From Tetracentron sinense (lineage: Eukaryota > Streptophyta > Magnoliopsida > Trochodendrales > Trochodendraceae), in assembly GCA_015143295.1 (NCBI GenBank), contig CM026565.1, forward strand, positions 33,426,052 to 33,490,051: a stretch of 64,000 nucleotides of DNA, given 5' to 3'. The notes below the pieces were generated by a model. It did not search any database. It was given only the letters and a program-made list of their open reading frames with translations, and was not told where the DNA came from. Numbering within the stretch: the first letter of the stretch is position 1; every line of letters begins with the position of its first letter. Made by a program: the position numbers and the translations under genes. Positions 12,783 through 23,561 of this stretch are shown here, piece after piece.

Positions 12783-13201
12783 GTTTGTTCGTAATAAAGA
12801 GTGCAATTGGAGGAGAGCTGTGCTAGTTTCTCAAAGAAGGAAGAAACAGAGATTGGGCTTGCGTCAAATATATTTAGACACAAGCCTGCATACACACTTT
12901 AAAAATGAAATTTGACAACATACATCTTTGTAGTCGGGGCTATAAAAGACTAATGAAATTTGACACATCAATATACGCACATTTTTTATAAAAAAAATGA
13001 CATATTTGTATTTACTTAAAAACATTGGTACACTATACTTTCACTGGACTTGTTCCCTGCATGATTTTAGGTCTTGTCTCAATGGCATTACTAAGAAGAA
13101 AGCATGTAAGTCACTTTTGTGCCCGAGGCACTTGAAATGAGTTGGGAAGGAAAGAATCTTCGAAGTGAGAAGAAAGCATTAAAAAAGGGTCATTTTTTTA
13201 T
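12783..13201. other. Intergenic, nothing recognised
   Basis: AT-rich spacer between the hAT nest and the next MULE-type element. I see no gene or clear repeat. Confidence 0.4.
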
Positions 13202-13428
13202 GGCATCAGATTAACTCTGGCCGATGCCCGAGGCCCAGCCTCAAGCGCACCTTCTGCATCTGTCATGTGACCAAAAAAAAAAAAACAGGAGAGATATGAG
13301 AAGTGGGGAGAAGTCAAAATCAAGGGAGAAAATAAAAATGACTTCTCTCCTATTTCTTACCACATGTCTGATATAGAAGGTGCGCTTGAGATTAGGCCTC
13401 GGGTGTCCACGAGAGGTAATCCGATGCC
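13202..13428. mobile_element. MULE-type MITE, variant of family A (GGCATCAGATTA ends)
   Basis: The terminal inverted repeats are nearly 60 bp long, starting GGCATCAGATTAACTCT and ending in ATCCGATGCC. The interior keeps the GGGGAGAAGTCAAAATCA motif of family A. The 9-bp flanks are T-rich and agree at 7 of 9 positions (TTTTTTTAT and TTTTTTGTT), which is weak because of low complexity. Confidence 0.65.
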
Positions 13429-13779
13429 TTTTTTGTTAAGTCACTCACGCGCTCATTGCAGGATAATAAAGGCATATTTGTGATGAATGGTGAGCCCCCA
13501 CAAATGTGGGTTTACAAACCTTTGTCTTTGTTAACCCGAAATTGAGTACATAAAGGGTTGAGTGCTGTCAGCACTTCCTGAACCTCTCTTGTGCCTGTTG
13601 GAATGGAATTCGAAGGATAGAATCTTGGAGAGATGGATCACAGCCAATTGTGGAGAGTTCAATCGCATACCTGACACTCATCTATTCGAGGAAGAAAATT
13701 ATTTGAATTTTCTTTTTCCTGCTTTTTTTTCCTCTTCCAATAGCCAGGGTGGTACGAAAGCATGAAAGGCTCTTTTGTG

Positions 13780-14318
13780 GAGATCAAATCACAACCAGTC
13801 GTGATTAAATTCGGGGAGAGTTCAATTCACTCCCACATGTCAACACAAGTCCCTTTAACCTGATTAGCTGTGTTTAAGATTCTCTAAACCTTAATGTTCA
13901 ATAATCTAACCTTAGATTTTTGGAAAATATATTTTAAAAATATTGGAAAATAGTTACCGTACCTATGAAATTCATTTAGAAACCTAAGGTTAGATCTCAT
14001 TGGTCCAGCATCCCCCTCTTAAATACTCACCACAGTTGATGAATATTTAAGAGGAGGGTGTTGGACCAATGAGGTCTAGTAATAGGTTTTTAAATGGCTT
14101 TCATGGGTTATCACTGTTCAAAGATATTTAACTCTAATTAAGAATTTTTAACTCTTATAATTAATATTTTTTTTGCAAAAAAGTAAGGCTAGATTATTTA
14201 ACATTAACGGTTAGAGAATCTTAATTACAGATAATAAGGATAAAGGAGACACATGTTGACCTGTGGGAGCGATTGAATTCCCACTAATTTCAATCGGGAT
14301 TGTCTGTGATTCGATCTC
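13780..14318. mobile_element. MULE-type element, family B (GAGATC ends), 9-bp TSD, with a nested hairpin
   Basis: The ends GAGATCAAATCACAACC and CTGTGATTCGATCTC are inverted repeats. The flanks TCTTTTGTG (13771-13779) and TCTTTTCTG (14319-14327) match at 8 of 9 bases. The interior holds the ACATGT(C/T)-ACA module near both ends. An 86-bp near-perfect hairpin at 13992-14077 (AGATCTCATTGG ... CCAATGAGGTCT) looks like a separate insertion. Relatives are at 26177-26348 and 50998-51362. No coding capacity. Confidence 0.8.
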
Positions 14319-14327
14319 TCTTTTCTG

Positions 14328-15823
14328 GCAGTGGGATTTGATACGAGTTTTGGGGGAAAGGATCTTGAAGATACTGTTCGTTACGGTCTGATTCATACAA
14401 AAGACAGATAGGGAAAGATTCTCGAGATTCGTTGTTTTAGTGGGGGTGTACTTACCCTCGTGCTCCCTGCCATCAAGGACATTGTGGATGGCCTTATAGG
14501 ACTGGGAGTCATTGGACTTTTTGGAAGTATCCTTAGATACTCAATCACTCAAAGCTCAAAAACCTTGCCTTTAAAGAATTCAAAGTGAATAGTAATATAT
14601 CTAAATTCGTCTCTCATTACATGTCAAATTATTCGAATTCATAACATATTCAAATTTGTATAATATATAAATTATTTGATTATTTTAATAAAAATTTATT
14701 TTAAAAGTCAAAAACTTCAAATATATATAATTAAATTCCCAAATTATTATTTTATCTTTATTTATATTAAAAATAATAATATAATATCTAAATGCATATC
14801 TGATTATAAACGGATAGTAAAGTATTATTTAAATTTGCACTAGCATATGTACTTATTTAGATAACAAGTCAAACAAACGAAATCAAATTCAGATATTATT
14901 TGTATTCGTAGTCACCTCTAATTCTATTATTTTGAAGTTATCTTTTGAGATAAGAATTTGAAAAAAATCATAGTTGGTATAATTTTGATTTTAAGTTTTA
15001 AGATTCAATTAATGGGTTAGGGTGTAGGCTTCTTGAATAAGTTGAGAATATGTGAGTGAATAGGGATCTAAGGGAGAGAGTTGCTTGTAGGAAGAGTCTT
15101 TGTAATTCTCAAGAAGAATGGGTAACTTTCGGAAAGAAGAATAGTGACTCTTGAAAAAACAAGTAGCTCTTAAAAAGAATATCGGGCTCATGGTCAATCC
15201 TAGCAGTTCTTGTAGAGGGCAAACTCTTTATGTTTAAAAGTGAAATTGTACCATGCGATTATTGCATAGTAAAAGTTCTTAATTATTTTTGCATGTAGAT
15301 GTAGCCCTATTGCGGGCAGGTCATGTAGATTCTTGTGTGTATTATTATTATTATTATTATTATCATCATCATCGAATCTCAAGGTCACATTATTATGTTA
15401 ACCAATTGGTAATTGAGCAAGGTTCGGGTTGCATGGACTATGACAATTTCGAAAACACTTTTCGAGGTAGAAACAATTGACTAGATGAATAATTTGGCTT
15501 GTGACAAGTCAAAAGTTAAGACTTGCAGATCCAGTGAAATTTATACATGATTTTTGAAAAGAAAAGAAGGAAGTGATTTCTATGCAAATATGTGTAGCTT
15601 TGGTTAGAGTTTATAAACATACACAAGATTAATTGGAACACCCTGAAGAGTGGTAGAAAAGGCGGATGATGAACTTTCTTGGATGATTTTATAGAATTCA
15701 AGCGTGTTGATCTTACTGAGATTGGCCTAGAATTTTATTTTATATAAAATTCCAAAAGGCAAGATATACGTAGTTTTTTTTAGTGAAGAGATATGCGTAG
15801 TTCACGTCTACACAATTAAGAAC
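14328..15823. other. Intergenic stretch with ATT/ATC microsatellite
   Basis: No gene supported. A compound ATT then ATC microsatellite lies at about 15338-15374 and creates short artificial frames of poly-Tyr/His or poly-Asn/Asp on the two strands. The rest is AT-rich spacer. Confidence 0.5.
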
Positions 15824-16113
15824 GGCCTTAGTTTCTCTCTAGCTGATGCCAGAAAAGTGGTGTTGAGCCACCACACATTGAGCTCCATGTGGCTGGAAAA
15901 AGGGAAAAGTTATTTCATTTTCTTCCCTGATTTTGACTTCTCCCCACTTGATATCTCTCCCCCTTTATTTCACTACTTCATTGTCATGTGTCAAATAATG
16001 TGTGGCGAAGTTGAAATCATAAGCCTATGAAATGACTTCTCTAACCATATGGCGCTTAATGTGTGGTGGCTTGAGACTACCTTTTTAGCATCTGCCAGAG
16101 AGAATCCGAGGCC
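15824..16113. mobile_element. MULE-type MITE, family A copy 2
   Basis: Starts GGCCTTAGTTTCTCTCT and ends CCAGAGAGAATCCGAGGCC, matching the 5209-5501 element. The flanks TTAAGAAC and TTAAAAAC agree at 7 of 8 positions. The interior shares GATTTTGACTTCTCCCCACTTGA with the other copies. Confidence 0.75.
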
Positions 16114-16230
16114 TTAAAAACTTTCACATATGTACAGGCCTTTGCGTTTAAACTTTAAACCCAATTTTTCAACTTCATCTACACTGCTCGTAATATAAAT
16201 TGACCAAAATAACGCCCAACAGATAGTATA

Positions 16231-17055
16231 TACCGGTGTTACCTAGTTCGCTAGGTACTAAACGGAACCGTGAACTGGTTCGAAGTGAACCAGTTCGAGG
16301 TTCAGTTTGGCCTAATTCGGTCTTTTTAAGTGAACCCGGGCATAAGTGTTTTCATACGTCACCAAAAAGTGTTGGAATGGCATATGGGCAAATATGTTTT
16401 GTTAATAGTTAAGGGGCAAAAGAGACATTTCATTAAACTAATGCCAGCAAGAAAGTAGTGAGTACTGAGAAAGTACTTAGAGAAAGTACTTGTGCACATT
16501 TTTTTGAGTCAATTTATTAGATCATGTCTCTTGTCTTCGGGGGTAACCCCTCTTCTCTCTCATTCCATTATGTAACGAATTGGCCGGCCGTCCTTGTTTC
16601 ACACCCCATTTTTAAATACTTATCAATTGTGGTTAATATTCCCCACAATTAAGGTTAAGCACTTCAACATTAGTTTTGCAAAAAAAAAATCAAAATCTTA
16701 ACTTTAATTTAGTTAAGTTTAAGTAGGGTTAAAGGGGTGTTAAAATGGACACAAGGACACGGGGTAAGTTAGGTGGCAGACCCATGAGGTCCACTAATCA
16801 CCACTCTTTTTTAATTGAATGTTCAGAATATTTGCAGAAATTAAACCTATATTTTTGTTTATATAGGTTATAATTTATTAAAATTATGGTATATATATAA
16901 GCGAATTAAGCTAGCGAATCAAACAAAAAACCTAAGCGAACTGAAAAAAGAATTATCTCATTCTACCCCTAGTGAATCGGGTTCACTCTAGAGTAGCGAA
17001 TTACGAACCCAAATTCGAACCGACTGAATTGACGAACCAGGTAACATTGATATGT
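16231..17055. mobile_element. TIR element with GAACC-word interior, disrupted by a MITE
   Basis: The left end GGTGTTACCTAGTTCG is answered by CGAACCAGGTAACATT at about 17033-17048. Subterminal regions are filled with words such as GAACCAGTTCGA and TTCGAACCG in both orientations. A copy of the shared MITE module, in reverse orientation, lies inside at about 16600-16800. Confidence 0.55.
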
Positions 17056-17194
17056 ACCATATGCCGCATCACCTTATCTCATATTTACACAAACCCTACT
17101 TTGTCACCTCTATGGTAGGCTGTAGTCCAAGATTTGGATTGACAGAAAGATACTGACCCTAGATTGATGACCTTTTGAACACCGAATATTAAAT

Positions 17195-17470
17195 TATTGA
17201 GCAGTGATTAGTGGACCTTGGGTCCGTTGCTTATCTTACTTGTGTCTCTTTTAACACCGCTTTAATCCTGATTAAGTTTAACTAAATTAGAGTTAAGATT
17301 TTGATTTTTTTTTCATCTAAAAACCAAGGTTGGATTGTTTAACCTTAGGGGTGAGTGAATCTTTACCACAGTTGGTGAGTGTTTAAAAGTGAGGCATGGA
17401 TCAAGGAGGACCGACCATTTCGCTACTAATGGAAACCACAGCTACGTTGAGCATTTTCCTAAGTTATTTA
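17195..17470. mobile_element. MITE copy with shared module
   Basis: Begins TTGAGCAGTGATTAGTGGACC, then TGTCTCTTTTAACACC, then a palindromic centre with ACCAAGGTTGGATTGTTTAA, and ends in a region with GGATCAAGGAGGACC. The order is the same as at 400-625 and 19200-19445. Ends approximate. Confidence 0.5.
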
Positions 17471-17770
17471 CCAATACACTTATCTGACTAATTTGATCAA
17501 TCAAGTTCAGTTATAAGTGAATGTATACTATCAGGAGAAGGTAGGATCAATTCCCATACCCATGGAAGAGTTGCAATTGATTGAGGTAGATAAACATATC
17601 TCATTAAAAGATAGAAATAAGAAAAGAAAAAAAGGAGTTGTAGCTACGGAATAGGTAAAGAATTTCTCTATCGGAGCCTACATAACTAATAAAGTCGCAA
17701 CTCGTATCACCTCTTCAGCAGATAGTTTACATTTTTTAAAATCTCTAGTTGGGAATGCATTAATCTTACC

Positions 17771-17914
17771 CTATGTTTGGTTATCGAGAAAATAAATAAA
17801 AACATGAAAAAAAAGAAGAAAATTAGACGAAACACAACTAAAAATTGTATTAAAAATCTCAAATTTTCTGTTATTTTCCATGTTTTCATTAATTTTCTTG
17901 ACAACCAAACATAG
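17771..17914. mobile_element. Short palindromic MITE (CTATGTTTGG ends), copy 1
   Basis: CTATGTTTGGTTATCGAGAAA and its inverted copy ending CCAAACATAG enclose a 144-bp element that is inverted-repeat almost throughout. A second copy with the same centre (CACAACTA-AAATTGTATTA) is at 36141-36282. The target duplication is not clear. Confidence 0.75.
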
Positions 17915-18080
17915 CATCAAGGTTGGTGATGACATCTTTACTAAAAAAGATACATGCGTTGCAGTTGGTAGTGTGGGAATTGAATAGAAAAATTCTCTAA
18001 TTTACCTAAAATATTTACACTTCATTTTGTGGACAAAAATAGAGTTAAGCATCTCTCTAATTTTGTAACATTTTTGCTAT

Positions 18081-18436
18081 GAGACCAAATCCTCTTCGGT
18101 CGGTTATCACCCCTTGAGGTTGCCATGTGTCCTTTTTGACACCCCATAATTGTTGTTAAGATTCACCCACCCTTAGGGTTCACCCACCCATCCTTAGTTT
18201 TTAGAAGAAAATATTAATTTTTTTAAAATTTTAATATTAAAAAAACCATAAAAATAATTTTTAATTAAAAAAAAAGAATTAATGTTATTTTCTAAAAACC
18301 AAGGATGAGTGGGTGAACCCTAAGGATGGTTGAATCTTAACCACAGTTAAGGGGTTCCAAAAGGGACACATGGCAACCTCAAGGGGTGATAACTGGATTT
18401 GCCAAATCCGGTTATCACATAAGAAGATTTGGTTTC
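18081..18436. mobile_element. TIR element (GAGACCAAATC ends), exact 8-bp TSD, shared module inside
   Basis: The outer ends GAGACCAAATCCTCTT and AAGAAGATTTGGTTTC are inverted repeats. They are flanked by TTTGCTAT at 18073-18080 and 18437-18444. Inside is a long second inverted repeat starting TTATCACCCCTTGAGG and containing GCCATGTGTCC, TTAAGATTCACCCACC and CCTTAGTTTTTAGAA: the shared module in its clearest form. On the right side, about 20 bases lie between the outer and inner repeats that are lacking on the left. Confidence 0.8.
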
Positions 18437-19199
18437 TTTGCTATTTTCCATTTTGATTTAACGTCAAAAAATGAGGTCTTTTGGTCGGTGTAGAGAGGAG
18501 AGAAACAAAAAGGTAAATGGGAAACGGAATGTTCTCATTGGTCCATGCCCTATTTTTATCGCCCATCAACTGTTAGGATTCACTCACCCCCTAAGGTTAA
18601 GCAATCTAAGCATCGCTCCTAATTCACGCACAAAGTGGGCTTAGCCCTATTTTGCGCAAGTCCTCTCCCTGCCAAAGTCCTTAGGAAAAAATCTATAATC
18701 ATTAGCTTCATTTTCTTGTCTTTATTTTATCTCTCTTTTCGATCAAAATATCATTTAATTTTATTCATATTACATTAATATTTAAAGGAAAAACTGTCAC
18801 AGTTAGGATTGTCAATGGGCTGTTCTAGGCTTGGGCTCATTAGCCCAAGATGGCATCAATTCGATTCCAAGTTCCTACCCGTATAATGAGTCCAGATCTC
18901 TTATAGAGGCCTCTACAAGGATTCTTTATAGAGTCTAGGAGAGTGCGACACGTAACCACTTGCAACGGCAAAGTCAAGGATTTTTCTTGGGGGCCGAAGT
19001 ATTTATATCAAGAAAATTAATGGGTTTGGGGGGTTCAAGGTCATAGCCCTCGAGATTTGTTTTGAGTAAAGCGTCGTTGTGGTCACAAAATTCATTAATG
19101 TTTCATTCCAATAAGGGTCTAGAACATCGGCCCTTACTTTTTGAAGAGTCGTTATTTAATTAAAATTAACTATATTTTTATTTTTATATATTATATATA

Positions 19200-19445
19200 A
19201 ATGAGCAGTGATTAGCCGACCCCAAATTTCACTATTACTCGACCTTGTGTCCCTTTTAACTCTCTTTTAATTATGATTAAGCTTAACTAAATTAAGATTA
19301 GTATATTTTTTACTTATTTTATCTAAAATCAAGGTTAGATGGATGAATCCTTGGGATGAGTGAATGATCCTAAACCCAGATATTGGGTGTTAAGAAAAGA
19401 GGGCGTTGACAAATGAGGACAGCTTATTCCACTATGTTAAACATT
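19200..19445. mobile_element. MITE copy with shared module
   Basis: Starts ATGAGCAGTGATTAG, followed by TTGTGTCCCTTTTAACTC and AATCAAGGTTAGATGGATGAA, and ends near AACATTTTCCTC, as in the copies at 400 and 17195. The region between this and 18436 holds a further module fragment (about 18540-18620) and plain spacer. Confidence 0.45.
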
Positions 19446-20487
19446 TTCCTCTATGAAAAAATTACAAAATTATGAAGAGACCAAAGTCCCCCAAATAATC
19501 TACAATTACCTCATAATTTGGGGTGGGGGGCATTATATACAGAATTTAGGTATTATTTATTATTTTTTATAAAATTATACCAAAAACATAAGGTTTTTTC
19601 AACAAAAAAAAAAACATTTGTGGGGATGACCCCTCCCCACCGTGCAAATCACATTTTTGGAAGAATTCTCTGCCTTGAAAATCATTTGGGGAAGAACACA
19701 ATAATTATGAGATAGAAACACTTTTTTTAATTAGTATTATTTTGAAATGCCCTGGACAGGTGAATATGTGTCCCATTCTCGAGGATTCTAGAAGGAACCT
19801 TGTAGGGGCTTTGTAAAAGATCTCAACTCCATGTGTTATGATGTCATCTTTCATGGTCCAAAAGATTGACTAGGATGCTAGAAAAACATTATATATTTTA
19901 GGAACAGTAAACTATAATTTGGATTTAACGAAAAAAAAAAAACTATAATTTGGATAATATCGTAAAGAAAGCTTAAAAGTAAAAATAATGCATATATGAG
20001 ACGGATGAAAGAACAGTAACTTAACATTCTCTAGGGTCTATTTCGTTATAAAAGTCTATTAGATATCATACTGTTTCTGTCCTTAGTTGAACTTGACTAA
20101 TCGTAACATATATAGACATAATATATTACTACAATTATATGAAATTGTATATCTTTACTATGTATATAAAGAGGATTTTCCATGTTCAAAACGTTGATTC
20201 AATCTTTTGTAATTCCAAAAATATTGTTTGCATAATGAGTCATTAAAAGTTAAAACGTGATGAAATTTTGTAAAATTCTAAAGCTACCATTTGCATAACT
20301 AGCTAGCCCCTGAAAACGTAGATGAAATTTTGTAAAATTCTTAAACTACTCTTATCATAATTATAATCATAATTATTATACAAAACAAACACTAAATTAA
20401 ATATTGTTTAATTCTCATATTACCCCTCACTCATCTATTTATTAGGCTTGGAATTCTCTACAGTTATAACCGGACTTCTTGGAGTCC

Positions 20488-21012
20488 CCTTATACCATTG
20501 AGGTCTCCATATATCCATTTTAACTCTCTTTAACTTTGGTTAAGAATGTCTCACCCCTAAGGTCCACTCACATATCATTGGATTTTAGAAAAAAAAAATT
20601 TAACCCTAGAAATTAGTGAATTTTAACTAGGGTTTAAAAAAAAATATTTTTTTCTAAAAACCAAAGATAGGTGGGTGAACTCTAGCGGTAGGCAAATCTT
20701 AACCACAATTAAGGGGTATCAAAAGAGGCGCATAGCAACCTCAAGGGCGTAACAAGACTCCAATTGTGGTTAAGATTCATCGACCCCTAGGGTTCAACCA
20801 CTTATTCTTGGTTTTTAGAAAAAAAAAATTTTAATTTCTTTTAAACCTTGATTAAAATTCAATAACTGCAAGGGTTAATTTTTTTTTTTTTTTCATATTT
20901 TTTTCTAAAATCAAGTATAAGTGTGTGAACCCTAGGGGTGGGTGAGTCTTAATCACAGTTAAGTAATGTTAAAAGGGACACATGACGACCTCAGTAGCAT
21001 AACTAGACCCTT
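20488..21012. mobile_element. Two adjacent, partly fused copies of the shared-module MITE
   Basis: 20488-20752 and about 20756-21012 each contain the sequence order GTTAAGATTCA-CCCCTAGGGTTCA, a T/A-rich centre, GTGAACCCTAGGGG and CTTAACCACAATTAAGG. They are joined without a spacer, so one end of each is missing. The outermost parts (GGAGTCCCCTTATACCATTGA and TCAGTAGCATAACTAGACCC) still form an imperfect inverted repeat. Confidence 0.55.
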
Positions 21013-22189
21013 CGCTCTCTTGGCAAAATGCTCCGAAAGAAGAACGTCCCGCCATGGTCCAGCCCGCCCCCTTTATTTGTTATACCTAAAATGTCTCTAA
21101 AGCATTTTGGTTCTTAAAATTTCACAACATCATATTTCAATAAGCAACGTGTCTCTCACAATTTTTTTTATCCAAAATGTCCATCAAGTTTCTATATCCA
21201 AAATATATATATATTTTTTAATTGAAATGCCTTCACTAAGGTCCATCTTCTCAGTATCTCTCCCTTTCCTCTCTCACGTGCATCGCACGTGCTGCCCACT
21301 AGTTATTATATAATATACATAATAAAGGTATATGGTGTATATATACATAATATAAATAATATGTAAAGATTTATACATAATATATTAATTGTTGGATTTT
21401 TTTAAGAAGCCGCCTAGAGAGGGAGGGGGGTTTGGCATGGATCCTTTATTAAATAAGGATAATGGATACAACCAAGAGGGGTTTGCCATGGACCCCTTCT
21501 AGTTTATTGTTGGATGTGTATGTTGTAAGTAATTGATGTTTCCAAGAAAATATCCAAGCAGGTTTATTTTATGTACAGTAGGTATTATTTTTGCAAAGAT
21601 TATGGCCTAAATAATTTTATCCAAACGCGCCGGTCATGTTCTTTGTGCTGTAACACTTATAAGTTATTTCTCATGAATTCAAATTCTACTATACATTTTA
21701 AGTGAGAAAAGGTCGTTAGATTTCACATAATCATGGATTTTAATTAATTCCACCTATATCAATATCATGTGGTAAAAAATCAATATACATTGGCCATATG
21801 ATTTCAACTTAGATTAATACTAATTCTTTAAGTCTAATGGATAATGGGTCAATGTATAATTTTTGTAATGGGTCAATGTACATTGGCCATAATTTTTGTG
21901 ATCAATACACATTTTTGTGATGAAATTTTTACTTGCTTTTTTTTTTTTTTTACAGTAGCTATTGTTTCTTGAATAGGGAATACCATTTTGTTTTTCTAGG
22001 CAATTAGATATATCGTTCTAAAATATTATATTGATTTATAATCATATCTCTGGGTTCTATTAATAAAAATATATTTATCTAGTTTTTATTATTTTTATGA
22101 AAATTTTATTTTTCTTAGAATTTTATTAATATTTTCATAATTGTCTTAAAGAGAATGACTAGTGTAACAAAAAGCATTGAAATCATCAG
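21013..22189. other. Intergenic stretch
   Basis: No gene supported. It contains a small inverted pair at 21421-21510 (GGGTTTGGCATGGATCC / GGGTTTGCCATGGACCC) and AT-rich spacer. Confidence 0.4.
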
Positions 22190-22557
22190 ATCTTAATCAG
22201 AATCTGTTGGATAAGCTACGGATCTGAGATGTTGAATCCGATTATAAGTGGATCGGATATGGATCTATAGCGATCCGAACCGATTCGATTAAAATCCGTT
22301 TTAATTCAATAATAATAATAATTATTATTATTATTATTTATTATTATTATATAATTACCCATAATTTTTAATTAAAATATTAAAATTTAAAGATATAATA
22401 TTAATCAAAAGGGATTCAGATATTGAATCTATAATTGGATTCGAATATGGGTTAGATAATTTAGAATCCGACAGATTGGATTGGTTGGAATTTTAATTGG
22501 ATTAGATTCGAATCCTGACAGATCTAGCTTAAATTCGACCTGTTGGCAGCCCTATAT
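22190..22557. mobile_element. Probable hAT-like remnant rich in GAATCCGAT words
   Basis: Many copies of GGATTCG, GAATCCGA and GGATCGGAT in both orientations surround an AAT/ATT palindromic microsatellite (about 22308-22350). The right end GTTGGCAGCCCTA resembles a TAGGGCTG-type terminus; the left end is not found. A related sequence begins at 30027. Confidence 0.45.
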
Positions 22558-22573
22558 AGCCTCTTTATATTTA

Positions 22574-22756
22574 AAGGACTTTGCAACTGAGACCCCCTTA
22601 AGGCTGAGAGCTGAGAGCTGAGACCATCGAGACCATGCTCTGAGAGGATGGGATTTCAGGTGGGGCCCATTTCATATGATAAGCCCCACCTGAAATCCTG
22701 TGCTTTTGGAGCACGGTCTTGGTTGTCTCGGCCCTAATTAAGGAGGTCTTAGAAGC
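22574..22756. mobile_element. MITE family C (AGGACTTTGC ends)
   Basis: Begins AGGACTTTGCAACTGAGACC, continues CTGAGA(GCTGAGA)n, and is centred on a strong hairpin (GGATTTCAGGTGGGGCCCAT / TAAGCCCCACCTGAAATCC, about 22650-22700). It lies about 0.8 kb upstream of the YUCCA start. Related sequences lie at 60184-60290 and at the window end. Confidence 0.65.
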
Positions 22757-23149
22757 TTTATCCTATTTAAAAATAAATAAAGATAGCCTCTAATTTCCAA
22801 GAAAAGAAAATTCCCTGGATATCCTCAATTCCTTATTTGGATAAGTAGCTAATTAACAATTTAAGGAATACAATTTGACAACAATGGTCTTTTTAGCTAG
22901 TGTAGCAAAGGATCAATGCTGACACATTAAGCAAAGTGAATCCAAGTTAGATATTTTAGGGTTTTGTAAAAGAAGATCCCAATAATGAGTTTTCTTCTTC
23001 TTCTTCCATATACAGTATCTCTACGTGCTTGGGTTGGAGATGATGAGGTTATCGTTGGTTAATAGTAGTTATTGATATAGAGATGTCTTACTCATGTAAC
23101 TAAGCCTTCCTTATATATTGAGTTTCCTTCAAATCAATTTAGAACTAAA

Positions 23150-23442
23150 GCAATATATATATATATATATATAGACTTCCATCTCTCTCTCACTCACTCT
23201 CACTCTCTCTCTGATCTGTTGAATGTTTTTTTTTTGGCCACGTTGCTCTCGTTCTCTTCCGCTTTCTCCTCCATTGAACAATACAACGTCGATGCAAAAC
23301 TCATTCTCACAAGTGGATAAGTCCCTCTTAATCCATCCACCAATTAAGGAATTCCCATAATTTCTCTTTAGATAAGAAAGATACACGTCACTGAATCTCG
23401 GCCTAATCGCTCACTCAAGCTAGAGAGAGAGAGAGAGAGAGA
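23150..23442. repeat. TA, CT and GA microsatellites in the YUCCA 5' flank
   Basis: A TA tract at about 23153-23173 is followed by CT-rich repeats (to about 23213), and a (GA)n tract lies at about 23422-23442, 120 bases before the start codon. CT/GA tracts are common in plant promoters and 5' leaders. The exact transcription start cannot be seen. Confidence 0.7.
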
Positions 23443-23561
23443 TAAGAGTTCTATTGTGTGCCAACAAGAGATTCTGATAATGGGTTTTCTTCAGTTATGT
23501 TGTTTTTCATGACTTCTTTCAGATCTGAACCATATAGCTAATTCTAGTTCAACTGTCTTCC

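Noticed and set aside
15200-15480. Open frames of about 60 residues on both strands with poly-Tyr/His or poly-Asn/Asp
   Set aside because: They are produced by the ATT/ATC microsatellite and have no domain or gene context.
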